This document shows, in pieces, positions 43,978-51,426 of a stretch of 64,000 bases of DNA. A program made the position numbers and the translations under genes. Every line of letters begins with the position of its first letter. The first letter of the stretch is position 1. Source of the stretch: Paractinoplanes lichenicola (GTDB taxonomy: Bacteria > Actinomycetota > Actinomycetes > Mycobacteriales > Micromonosporaceae); contig NZ_JAENHO010000003.1 of NCBI RefSeq assembly GCF_016785085.1, forward strand, positions 620,001 through 684,000, written 5' to 3'. Below the pieces are notes generated by a model. The model did no database searches. It saw nothing but the letters and a program-made list of their open reading frames with translations, and had not been told where the DNA came from.

Positions 43978-45348
43978 TCAAAGGCTGGCGTGTACCGCCT
44001 CAGTGGCCTTTCGGGCAGCGATCAGCACCGGATCCCACACCGGGGCGAACGGCGGCGCGTAGCTGAGGTCGAGCGACGTCATCTCCTCGACGGTCATCTT
44101 GTTCCACGTGGCCACCGCGAGAGCGTCGATCCGCTTGGCGGCCTCGGCCCGGCCGACGATCTGGGCCCCCAGCAACACGCCCGTACGCTTCTCGGCGATC
44201 AGCTTGATGGTCATCGTCTCGGCGCCCGGGTAGTAGCCGGCCCGGCTGGTCGAGTCGACGCTCGCGGTGACGAAGGCGAAGCCGGCCGCGTGCGCCTCCT
44301 TCGACGTGAGCCCCGTCCGCGCCACCTCGAGCTCGCAGACCTTGGTGACCGCGGTGCCGATCACGCCGGGGAACGTCGCGTAGCCGCCGCCGATGTTGAT
44401 GCCGGCCACCCGGCCCTGCTTGTTGGCGTGGGTGCCGAGCGGCACGTGCACCGGCCGCCCGGTGAGCAGGTGCCGGGTCTCGACGCAGTCGCCGGCCGCC
44501 CACACCCCCTCGACGCCCTCGACCCGCATGCGCAGATCGGTCCGTACGCCCCCGGCCGGGCCCACCGGCAGCCCGGCGTCCTCGGCGAGCGCAACGTTCG
44601 GGCGTACGCCCAGACCGAGGACCACGACGTCGGCCGGCAGCGTGCCGTCCGGGGTGACCACGGCCCGCACCCGCCCGCCCGCGGTCTCGAGCCCGTCGAC
44701 GTGCGCGTCGGTCACCACCTCGATGCCGAGGGCGCGCATCGACTTCTGCACCAGCGCCCCCATCTCGGGGTCGACCGTCTTGCCCATCGGCTGCGGCGAC
44801 TTCTCCAGCAGCGTGACCTCGAGGCCGCGCTGCACCATCGCCTCGGCCATCTCGACCCCGATGTAACCGCCGCCGATCACCACGGCCCGGCGCGGGCGGG
44901 GCTCACGGTCGAGCCAGTCGTGGATGGCCTGCCCGTCGTCGAGCGTCTGCACGCCGAAGACACCCGCGTCGCGCACGCGGGCCCACTCCGGCGTGAACGG
45001 GTTGGCCCCGGTCGCGTACATCAGGTGGTCGAAGGGCTCCCGCGTCTCGCCGCCGCCGGCCAGGTCGTGCGCGACCACCTCGCGCCGGTCGAGGTCGATG
45101 CCGACCACCTCGTGCCGCAGCCGCACGTCGATCCCGGCCTTGCGGTGCTGCTCGGGGGTGCGGGCGACCAGCTTGTCGCGGTCGGTGACAGCGCCGCCGA
45201 TCCAGTACGGGATGCCGCACGCCGAGTAGGAGGTGAAGTGCCCCCGCTCGAAGACGGTGATCGCCAGTTCGTCCTCGCCGAGCCGCTTGCGCGCCTGCGA
45301 CGCGGCCGACATCCCGGCGGCGTCCCCGCCGATGACCACGAGTCTCAT
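43978..45348 (-). CDS. CoA-disulfide reductase / NADH oxidase-like flavoprotein
   Basis: 456 residues. FAD motif VVIGGDAAGMSAA at the N terminus, the redox-active single Cys44 in SYSACGIPYW, NAD(P) motif VVIGGGYIGVEMAEAM near residue 155, and the second FAD site VWAAGDCVE. The C-terminal dimerisation domain (from about 335) ends with DLSYAPPFAPVWDP. Related enzymes reduce CoA disulfide or persulfides, or oxidise NADH. The single Cys separates this from glutathione reductases. No rhodanese domain is fused. Electron acceptor is unknown. Confidence 0.9.
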   Translation of the reverse strand: MRLVVIGGDAAGMSAASQARKRLGEDELAITVFERGHFTSYSACGIPYWIGGAVTDRDKLVARTPEQHRKAGIDVRLRHEVVGIDLDRREVVAHDLAGGGETREPFDHLMYATGANPFTPEWARVRDAGVFGVQTLDDGQAIHDWLDREPRPRRAVVIGGGYIGVEMAEAMVQRGLEVTLLEKSPQPMGKTVDPEMGALVQKSMRALGIEVVTDAHVDGLETAGGRVRAVVTPDGTLPADVVVLGLGVRPNVALAEDAGLPVGPAGGVRTDLRMRVEGVEGVWAAGDCVETRHLLTGRPVHVPLGTHANKQGRVAGINIGGGYATFPGVIGTAVTKVCELEVARTGLTSKEAHAAGFAFVTASVDSTSRAGYYPGAETMTIKLIAEKRTGVLLGAQIVGRAEAAKRIDALAVATWNKMTVEEMTSLDLSYAPPFAPVWDPVLIAARKATEAVHASL

Positions 45349-45434
45349 CCGGCGTACCCCCGATCTCCGACCCCAGCCTACGTCGCGTCCCCGTCTCCCC
45401 GGGTCAGTCGGCCGAACCGGCGGCTCCCGGGACG

Positions 45435-46613
45435 TCAGCCGGCCGCCGGCTCCGGGACGTCGCCTCGGGTCAGCCGGGCGAAGCGGTCGACCACGTCGCT
45501 GATCGAGCCGCCCTGGGCCAGGATCGCGCGCTGCCGGGCGGCGCCGGTGCCGTGTGAGCGCAACCGCCCCATCAGGACGGTGGCCGTCTCGAGGTCGCCG
45601 TGCCGCTCGAGCCCGGGCCGCACGTAGTCGAAGAGCTGCCGCATCAGCTTCCAGGCGGGCCGGGGCTCGCGGGTGGCCATGTCGATGTTCAGCCCCTCGA
45701 GGCCGTCGTGCGCGGAGCGCCAGTGCGCGGCCATCAGCAGCGGGTGCGGCACGTCGGGGGCGGGCTTGCCGTCGCGCACCTCGTTGAGCAGCGTGGCGAC
45801 CAGGGCCCGGGCCAGCGCGGCGAGCAGCACCGCGTCGTCGGCGGTGGGCATGACGTCGCCCATCCGGATCTCGACGGTGGGGTAGCGCGCGGACAGCCGG
45901 GCGTACCAGTAGAGCATGCCCTCGTCGAGCATCGCACCGCTCGCTTCGAGGTCGCCCACGAGCTGCTCGTACTCGGCGAACGAGCGCAGGTAGGGCGTGG
46001 GGCCGACGGTGGGCCAGCGCTCCCACATCAGCGACCGCCAGCTGGCGTAGCCGGTGTCGCGCCCGCTGAACAGCGGGGAGTTGGTGGTGGCGGCCTGGAA
46101 GATGGGCAGCCAGGGCCGCAGGTGGTTGAGGATCTGCACCCCGGTCTCGTCGTCGGGCACGCTCACGTGCACGTGGGTGCCGCAGAGGCCGGGGCCGGGG
46201 GAGAGGTCGCCGAAACGCTCGCGCATGCGGTGATAGCGCGGCTTGTCGACGATGCGGACGTTCGGTCCGGCGGCCGGGCCGGCGCCCATGGCCAGCAGGC
46301 GGGCCCCGGCCTGCTCGGCCGCGCCGGCCACCGCCGAGCGCAGCTCCCGCAGGGCCTCGCCCAGCACGTGGAGATCGAGCTGGGGTGGGCTGGCCACCTC
46401 GATCTGCCCCCGGGTCAGCTCGTGTTGCACGGCTTCACCCAGTTCGGGCGGCACGAAGTCGAAGACCTCCTCGACCGCCTCCACGGCCCGCGGCTCGACC
46501 GCGTCCACCAGCAGGTATTCCTCTTCGACGCCGAGTGTCAGCAGGTCTTGGGACTCGGCTCGCTCGGCCAGCTCGGGGTCGATGATGGTCGCGCCCGTGG
46601 CACCCGTATCCAT
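45435..46613 (-). CDS. carboxylate-amine ligase, GCS2 (YbdK/EgtA-like) family
   Basis: 392 residues. LTLGVEEEYLLVD opens the glutamine-synthetase-like catalytic fold; later motifs are GQIEVASPP, MGAGPAAGPNVR, CGTHVHVSVPDDE, NSPLFSGRDTGYASWRS and VEIRMGDVMPT. The family joins glutamate to an amine such as cysteine using ATP. Members of the YbdK group have weak gamma-glutamylcysteine ligase activity and no settled substrate. Actinobacteria use several for mycothiol-era thiol or ergothioneine metabolism, but the ergothioneine genes are not adjacent here. Confidence 0.9.
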   Translation of the reverse strand: MDTGATGATIIDPELAERAESQDLLTLGVEEEYLLVDAVEPRAVEAVEEVFDFVPPELGEAVQHELTRGQIEVASPPQLDLHVLGEALRELRSAVAGAAEQAGARLLAMGAGPAAGPNVRIVDKPRYHRMRERFGDLSPGPGLCGTHVHVSVPDDETGVQILNHLRPWLPIFQAATTNSPLFSGRDTGYASWRSLMWERWPTVGPTPYLRSFAEYEQLVGDLEASGAMLDEGMLYWYARLSARYPTVEIRMGDVMPTADDAVLLAALARALVATLLNEVRDGKPAPDVPHPLLMAAHWRSAHDGLEGLNIDMATREPRPAWKLMRQLFDYVRPGLERHGDLETATVLMGRLRSHGTGAARQRAILAQGGSISDVVDRFARLTRGDVPEPAAG

Positions 46614-46785
46614 GCGGCCCGGATTACCCGGTCATTGCCGCATGGAAACAGTCTTGGCGGTCGTCACGATCACCACGTTCACGGCGACCGCGGCCGCCGA
46701 TCCCGGGCGCACGCGGTCCCCCTGACCTTCGTCAACCGGAACCGGATCCAGCTCCGTCGATAGCCCGACCCGCATACCAGGGGCG

Positions 46786-46838
46786 GGACCTTTAAGGATG
46801 TTTAAGGTCCGGCCCTCTGGACTTTTACTGTTAACAGT
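46786..46838 (+). promoter_or_regulatory. two inverted repeats upstream of the second chitinase gene
   Basis: GGACCTTTAA (46786-46795) and TTTAAGGTCC (46801-46810) form a near-perfect inverted repeat, and ACTGTTAACAGT (46827-46838) is a perfect 12-base palindrome. They lie 47-99 bases before ATG 46885 in an unusually AT-rich stretch. ACTTTACAGT, similar to the second one, precedes the chitinase at 41181. They are good candidates for a carbohydrate-responsive repressor; no DasR-type site is seen. Confidence 0.5.
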
Positions 46839-46884
46839 CCTAATGATTGATACATCTCATTGGGTTGTGCGTGGAGGGACCGTC

Positions 46885-48141
46885 ATGAAGCGCTCCAGAT
46901 CGATAGTTCTGACGACCGTCGCGGCACTCGTCGCCGGTGGCACGGCGACCTACTTCTCGAGCACGGCCTCGGCCGCGGTGGCCTGCGCGCCGGCCTGGAG
47001 CGCCTCGCAGGTCTACACCGGCGGCAACACGGCCTCGCAGAACGGCACCAACTACAGCGCGAAGTGGTGGACGCAGAACGAGTCCCCGGCCACCCACAGT
47101 GGACAGTGGGACGTCTGGAAGAACGACGGCGCCTGCGGCAGCGGTCCCACGACCCCGCCGACCACACCTCCCACCACTCCGCCGACGACGCCGCCCACGA
47201 CCCCGCCGACCACGCCGCCCACCAACCCGCCGTCGAACGGCCAGCTGCCCAAGCACTTCCTCACCGGCTACTGGCAGAACTTCGACAACGGCGCCGCCCC
47301 GCTCAAGCTGGCCGCCGTCCCGAACAACTACGACCTGATCGCGGTCGCCTTCGCCGACGCCACCAGCACCCAGGGCGCGGTCACCTTCAACCTCGACCCG
47401 GGCCTGGCCGCGGCGGTCGGCGGTTACACCGACGCCCAGTTCAAGGCCGACATCGCCACGCTGCACTCACGCGGCAAGAAGGTCGTCATCTCGGTCGGCG
47501 GTGAGAAGGGCACGGTCGCCGTCAACAGCGCCGCCGCGGCCACCGCGTTCGCCGACTCGGTGCACCGCCTGATCACCACGTACGGCTTCGACGGGGTCGA
47601 CATCGACCTGGAGAACGGGCTCAACCCGACCTACATGGCCCAGGCGCTGCGCAGCCTGCGGACGAAGGTGGGCTCGAGCCTGATCATCACGATGGCGCCG
47701 CAGACCATCGACATGCAGAACGCGCAGTCCTCGTACTTCGCGCTCGCGCTGAGCATCAAGGACATCCTCACCGTGGTGTTCACGCAGTTCTACAACTCGG
47801 GCGCCATGCTCGGCTGCGACCAGATGAACGCGTACTCGCAGGGCACGGTGAACTTCCTGACCGCGTTGGCCTGCATCCAGACCCAGGGCGGCCTGCGGCC
47901 CGACCAGGTCGCGCTCGGCCTGCCGGCCAGCACCCGGGCCGCCGGTGGCGGCTACGTCGCCCCCTCGGTCGTCAACAACGCCCTCGACTGCCTGGCCCGC
48001 GCCACCAACTGCGGCACCTTCAAGCCGCCGGCCACCTACCCGGGCATTCGGGGCGCGATGACCTGGTCGATCAACTGGGACGTGACCAACGGCAACGGCT
48101 TCGCCAACACGGTCAAGCCCCACCTCGCCACCCTCCCCTGA
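46885..48141 (+). CDS. secreted chitinase, CBM5/12-like module + TTPP linker + GH18
   Basis: 418 residues from ATG 46885 (GGAGGG upstream). Signal peptide to about residue 30, chitin-binding module (CAPAWSASQVYTGGN, WWTQNESPATHSGQW, GAC), six TTPP-type linker repeats, then GH18 from about residue 125. The active loop FDGVDIDLEN is a full DxxDxDxE motif. SVGGEKG, MAPQTIDM and MTWSINWD fit bacterial chitinases of the ChiC/ChiD group. It lies 29 bases upstream of another chitinase gene and is probably cotranscribed with it. Confidence 0.94.
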   Translation: MKRSRSIVLTTVAALVAGGTATYFSSTASAAVACAPAWSASQVYTGGNTASQNGTNYSAKWWTQNESPATHSGQWDVWKNDGACGSGPTTPPTTPPTTPPTTPPTTPPTTPPTNPPSNGQLPKHFLTGYWQNFDNGAAPLKLAAVPNNYDLIAVAFADATSTQGAVTFNLDPGLAAAVGGYTDAQFKADIATLHSRGKKVVISVGGEKGTVAVNSAAAATAFADSVHRLITTYGFDGVDIDLENGLNPTYMAQALRSLRTKVGSSLIITMAPQTIDMQNAQSSYFALALSIKDILTVVFTQFYNSGAMLGCDQMNAYSQGTVNFLTALACIQTQGGLRPDQVALGLPASTRAAGGGYVAPSVVNNALDCLARATNCGTFKPPATYPGIRGAMTWSINWDVTNGNGFANTVKPHLATLP

Positions 48142-48170
48142 AACCCCCACCCCGCAGCAGGAGAATCCCC

Positions 48171-49373
48171 GTGAAACTGAGCAGGAAGCTGGCTGTCGTC
48201 GGCACCGTCGCACTGGCCGCCACGGCCGCCGCGGTGCTGCCGATGGCAACCTCGAGCGCCGCGGCCGCGTGTGCCCCCGCGTGGAGCGCCTCGCAGGTCT
48301 ACACCGGCGGCAACACCGCCTCGCAGAACGGCGTCAACTACAGCGCCAAGTGGTGGACGCAGAACGAGTCGCCCGCCACCCACAGTGGACAGTGGGACGT
48401 CTGGAAGAACGACGGCGCCTGCGGCGGCACCACGCCCCCGACCACGCCGCCCACCACCCCGCCGACGACGCCCCCCACGACGCCGCCCAGCACCGGCACC
48501 AAGATGGCCTCGGCGCCGTACGTCTACCCCGGCTGGGGCAACCCGCCGGCGCCCGCGACCGTCGCCAACGCCACCGGCGTCAAGGCGTTCACCATCGCGT
48601 TCGTGCTCGCCAGCAACGGCTGCAACCCGGCCTGGGACGGCGAGAGCGGCCTGACCGGCGGCGTGCACGCCAGCTACATCGCCCAGGCCCGCGCGGCCGG
48701 CATCGACATCGTCCCGTCCGTGGGCGGCTGGAGCGGCAACAAGCTCGGTCCGAACTGCTCGACGCCGGAGGCGCTGGCCGGGGCGTACCAGAAGCTGATC
48801 GACGCGTTCCAGCTCAAGTCGATCGACATCGACATCGAGAACTCCGACGAGTTCGAGAACACGGTCGTCCAGGACCGCGTGCTGAACGCGCTCAAGATCG
48901 TCAAGCAGAAGAACCCGTCGGTGAAGACGATCCTGACCTTCGGCACCTCGCCGACCGGCCCGAACTACTACGGCACCCGGCTCGTGCAGCAGGCCAAGGC
49001 GCTGAACGCGAACATCGACATCTTCACGCAGATGCCGTTCGACTTCGGCGGCGGCGCGGACATGTACGGCTCGACCGTAGGCGCCACCGAGGGCCTGAAG
49101 AACCTGCTCAAGACGACGTTCGGCTACACCGACGCCCAGGCGTACTCGCACATCGGCATCTCCGGTATGAACGGGCTCTCGGACCAGCAGGAGCTCACCA
49201 CCACCGACACGTGGACGCGGATCCGCGACTACGCCAAGAGCAAGGGCCTCTCGCGGTTCACGTTCTGGTCGGTCAACCGTGACCGCGGCTGCGCCGGTGG
49301 CGGCGTGGTCTCGGACTGCTCCGGCATCGCGCAGGCCGACTGGGCCTTCACGAAGATCAGCGCCGGCTTCTGA
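48171..49373 (+). CDS. secreted GH18 chitinase-like protein with CBM5/12-like module
   Basis: 400 residues with ribosome-binding site AGGAG before GTG 48171. Signal peptide to about residue 33, a chitin-binding module almost identical to that of the preceding gene (also at silent positions), four TTPP repeats, and a distinct GH18 domain (VYPGWGNPPAPATVAN, FVLASNGCNPAWDGE, VPSVGGWSGN). The catalytic loop is KSIDIDIEN, so Lys stands where the first Asp of DxxDxDxE is usual, while the catalytic Glu is kept. This subfamily often acts on other forms of chitin or chitosan. Activity is likely but the substrate range is uncertain. Confidence 0.9.
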   Translation: MKLSRKLAVVGTVALAATAAAVLPMATSSAAAACAPAWSASQVYTGGNTASQNGVNYSAKWWTQNESPATHSGQWDVWKNDGACGGTTPPTTPPTTPPTTPPTTPPSTGTKMASAPYVYPGWGNPPAPATVANATGVKAFTIAFVLASNGCNPAWDGESGLTGGVHASYIAQARAAGIDIVPSVGGWSGNKLGPNCSTPEALAGAYQKLIDAFQLKSIDIDIENSDEFENTVVQDRVLNALKIVKQKNPSVKTILTFGTSPTGPNYYGTRLVQQAKALNANIDIFTQMPFDFGGGADMYGSTVGATEGLKNLLKTTFGYTDAQAYSHIGISGMNGLSDQQELTTTDTWTRIRDYAKSKGLSRFTFWSVNRDRGCAGGGVVSDCSGIAQADWAFTKISAGF

Positions 49374-49376
49374 TCC

Positions 49377-50045
49377 TTACCCGTCCCCTGACGCGCGGCC
49401 GCTCTGTCCAGCGGCCGCGCGTCGCCGTTTGCGCACCTTCTTGGTGACCCAGCTGGCGATCGTGACGATGAAGAACGCCCAGATCGCGTAGTCGAAATAC
49501 TGGCTGTACTTCTCGAGATCCTGATAGCGCGAGCCGAGCAGATAGCCGCCGCCGACGAAGATGGCGTTCCAGACCCCGCTGCCGATCGCGGTGAAGATCG
49601 TGAACTGGGCGAGCGGCATGTGGTTGGCGCCGGCCGGGATCGACACCAGGCTGCGGACGACCGGCGCGCACCGTCCGAACAGGACGGCCGCCTTCTCGTG
49701 CTTGGAGAACCAGCGGTCGGCCTTCTCCAGGTCGTCGGCGTCGACCAGCGGGATGCGGTCGAGCCAGCGGCGCAGCCTCTCCTCGCCCAGGCCGTAGCCG
49801 AGCCAGTAGAGCAGCAGCGCGCCGCCGACCGAGCCGGCCGTGGCGGCCAGAAAGACCAGGATCAGGTTGACCCGGCCCTCGCTGGCCAGGAAGCCGCCGA
49901 GCGAGAGCACGATCTCGCTGGGGATCGGGGGGATGAGGTTTTCCAGGGCGACAAGCAGGCCCACGCCCACCTCGCCCCACGACTCGATGACGGACGCCAC
50001 CCACCCTGTCAGCCCACCTTGCTGACTCAGACCCGCTTCAGCCAC
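49377..50045 (-). CDS. DedA-family membrane protein
   Basis: 222 residues from GTG 50045; an open stretch continues to 50162 but would overlap the divergent padR promoter. Motifs: VALENLIPPIPSEIVLSLGGFLA, GGALLLYWLGYGLG and the FGRCAPVVRSLVSIPAGANHM signature, with four to six membrane spans and a basic C terminus KKVRKRRR. DedA proteins are putative proton-coupled lipid scramblases or flippases needed for membrane and envelope homeostasis. The gene is convergent with the last chitinase gene, whose terminator lies inside its last codons. Confidence 0.93.
   Translation of the reverse strand: MAEAGLSQQGGLTGWVASVIESWGEVGVGLLVALENLIPPIPSEIVLSLGGFLASEGRVNLILVFLAATAGSVGGALLLYWLGYGLGEERLRRWLDRIPLVDADDLEKADRWFSKHEKAAVLFGRCAPVVRSLVSIPAGANHMPLAQFTIFTAIGSGVWNAIFVGGGYLLGSRYQDLEKYSQYFDYAIWAFFIVTIASWVTKKVRKRRRAAAGQSGRASGDG
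49391..49422. terminator. 13-bp perfect hairpin between chitinase and dedA 3' ends
   Basis: ACGCGCGGCCGCT (49391-49403) is the exact complement of 49410-49422 around CTGTCC. It starts 18 bases after the chitinase stop but lies within the last codons of the convergent dedA gene, so one structure could stop transcription from both sides. Confidence 0.75.
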
Positions 50046-50102
50046 CGTTCGTTGATACCCGCCGGACCTGAATCCAACCTGAAGCGTGATCCGGCGGTTT
50101 GC

Positions 50103-50123
50103 ATATGCCGACCGTCGGTATAT
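50103..50123. promoter_or_regulatory. PadR operator candidate and promoter
   Basis: ATATGCCGAC (50103-50112) and GTCGGTATAT (50114-50123) form a 21-base inverted repeat with one mismatch. It fills the space between a TTTGCA (-35-like, 50098) and the TATATT -10 hexamer (50119-50124) that is only ten bases from the padR start at 50134, fitting a repressed, leaderless promoter. Confidence 0.7.
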
Positions 50124-50133
50124 TCTTTCCGGC

Positions 50134-50466
50134 GTGAACGAGCCGACCTTCCTCATCCTCACGGCCCTGGCCGGCGAGTCGATGCACGGTTACGCCGTGA
50201 TCGAGGACGTCGAGCACATGACCGGCGGCCGCGTGCGCCTGCGCGCCGGCACGCTCTACGCCGCGCTCGACCGCCTGCGCGGCGAGGGCCTGATCGAGGT
50301 CGACCGGGAAGAGGTCGTCCAGTCCCGCCTCCGGCGCTACTACCGGCTGACGGGGGCCGGCGAGCAGAGTCTCGAGGCCGAGTCCGCCCGGCTGCGCGCC
50401 CAGGCCACGCTCGCGGAGGGCCGGCTCCGCGCCCGCCGCACCAATTTCGGGGGAGCCACCGCATGA
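50134..50466 (+). CDS. PadR-family transcriptional regulator
   Basis: 110 residues from GTG 50134. Winged helix with VNEPTFLILTALAGESMHGYAVI, the PadR signature around MTGGRVRLRAGTLYAALDRL, and EGLIEVDRE, followed by a short C-terminal dimerisation helix. PadR proteins repress neighbouring genes until a ligand or lipid/antibiotic stress is sensed. A 21-base inverted repeat overlaps its promoter. Its stop overlaps the next start by four bases (ATGA), so it regulates and is translated with the membrane protein gene. Confidence 0.93.
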   Translation: MNEPTFLILTALAGESMHGYAVIEDVEHMTGGRVRLRAGTLYAALDRLRGEGLIEVDREEVVQSRLRRYYRLTGAGEQSLEAESARLRAQATLAEGRLRARRTNFGGATA

Positions 50467-51374
50467 CCGAGATCCGCTACCGGCGTCTGCTCGCGCTCTA
50501 TCCGCGCCACTTCCGGCAGGAGTACGGCGACGAGATGCTCGGCGTGCTCATGGCCGACCCGCGTCCCGGCGCGGCCCAGGCGTTCGACGTCGTGCGCGGG
50601 GCGATCGCGGCCCACCTGCGGCTGATGGTCACCGGCCAGAGCCGGGCAGCCCGCACCGTGGCGATCTTCGGCGCGATGCTGTTGTTCGCCGTCGCGCTGC
50701 GCCGGCTCATGCCCGAGTTGCGGGCCTTGCAGCTTTACCCGGAGTACGCGCAGCCGGTCGAGCCGGCCACCTGGGCCCGGCTCGCAGGCTGGGGCGTCGC
50801 CCTGGTCGCGGCCTATCTGGGGTGGCGTCTGCTCGGGGCGGTCGGGGCGACCGTCGGGCTGGCCGGCGAGATCGCCGCCCCCGCGCGGTTCTATCTCGAG
50901 ACCCCGGCCACGGTGCTCTACGCGTATTGGCTGATCGTCGCGGCCGTGATCGTGCTGATCGCCGGCCTGGTGGCGGCCGGGCGCGGCGGGCCGGAGCCAC
51001 GCGGCCTGCCCTGGGTGGCCGCCGCGGGCACGCTGCTGATCGCCCAGGGTTCCTTCTATCCCCGCGCGCTCAGCCTGTTCGGCACGGTGCTCTTCCTTGC
51101 CGCGGCGGTGCTTGTCGCGGTGGCCGTCTTCCAGCAGGAGCCCGAGATCCGCGCCCGGCTGCTGTGCTGGGCCGCGCCCGTGATCGTGACGGTGCCGTTG
51201 GTGCAGTGGGGCTTCGGTGGCCTCATCAAATACAACATGGGCCACCCCGATTCGCTGCAACTGATCAGCCCGCTGCAGTGGGCCGTCCTCGTGCTGGTGC
51301 CGCTGGCCGCCTTCGCCGGGGTGTCGGTGCTCAGCCGTCGCGACATTCCGGGTCTGACCACGTCCCGCCGGTGA
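50463..51374 (+). CDS. PadR-associated multi-span membrane protein
   Basis: 303 residues. The N terminus MTEIRYRRLLALYPRHFRQEYGDEML is typical of proteins found next to PadR regulators in actinobacteria (a DUF-type cytosolic helix). It is followed by about seven membrane spans between residues 65 and 300, with no catalytic motif. Its partner regulator and coupled translation suggest a membrane-stress or drug-response unit. Substrate or role unknown. Confidence 0.85.
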   Translation: MTEIRYRRLLALYPRHFRQEYGDEMLGVLMADPRPGAAQAFDVVRGAIAAHLRLMVTGQSRAARTVAIFGAMLLFAVALRRLMPELRALQLYPEYAQPVEPATWARLAGWGVALVAAYLGWRLLGAVGATVGLAGEIAAPARFYLETPATVLYAYWLIVAAVIVLIAGLVAAGRGGPEPRGLPWVAAAGTLLIAQGSFYPRALSLFGTVLFLAAAVLVAVAVFQQEPEIRARLLCWAAPVIVTVPLVQWGFGGLIKYNMGHPDSLQLISPLQWAVLVLVPLAAFAGVSVLSRRDIPGLTTSRR

Positions 51375-51426
51375 TCCTCGGCGGTCAGCGGTTTCGAGCT
51401 GTGGGGTCACGGTGAAGTAGAGGGGC

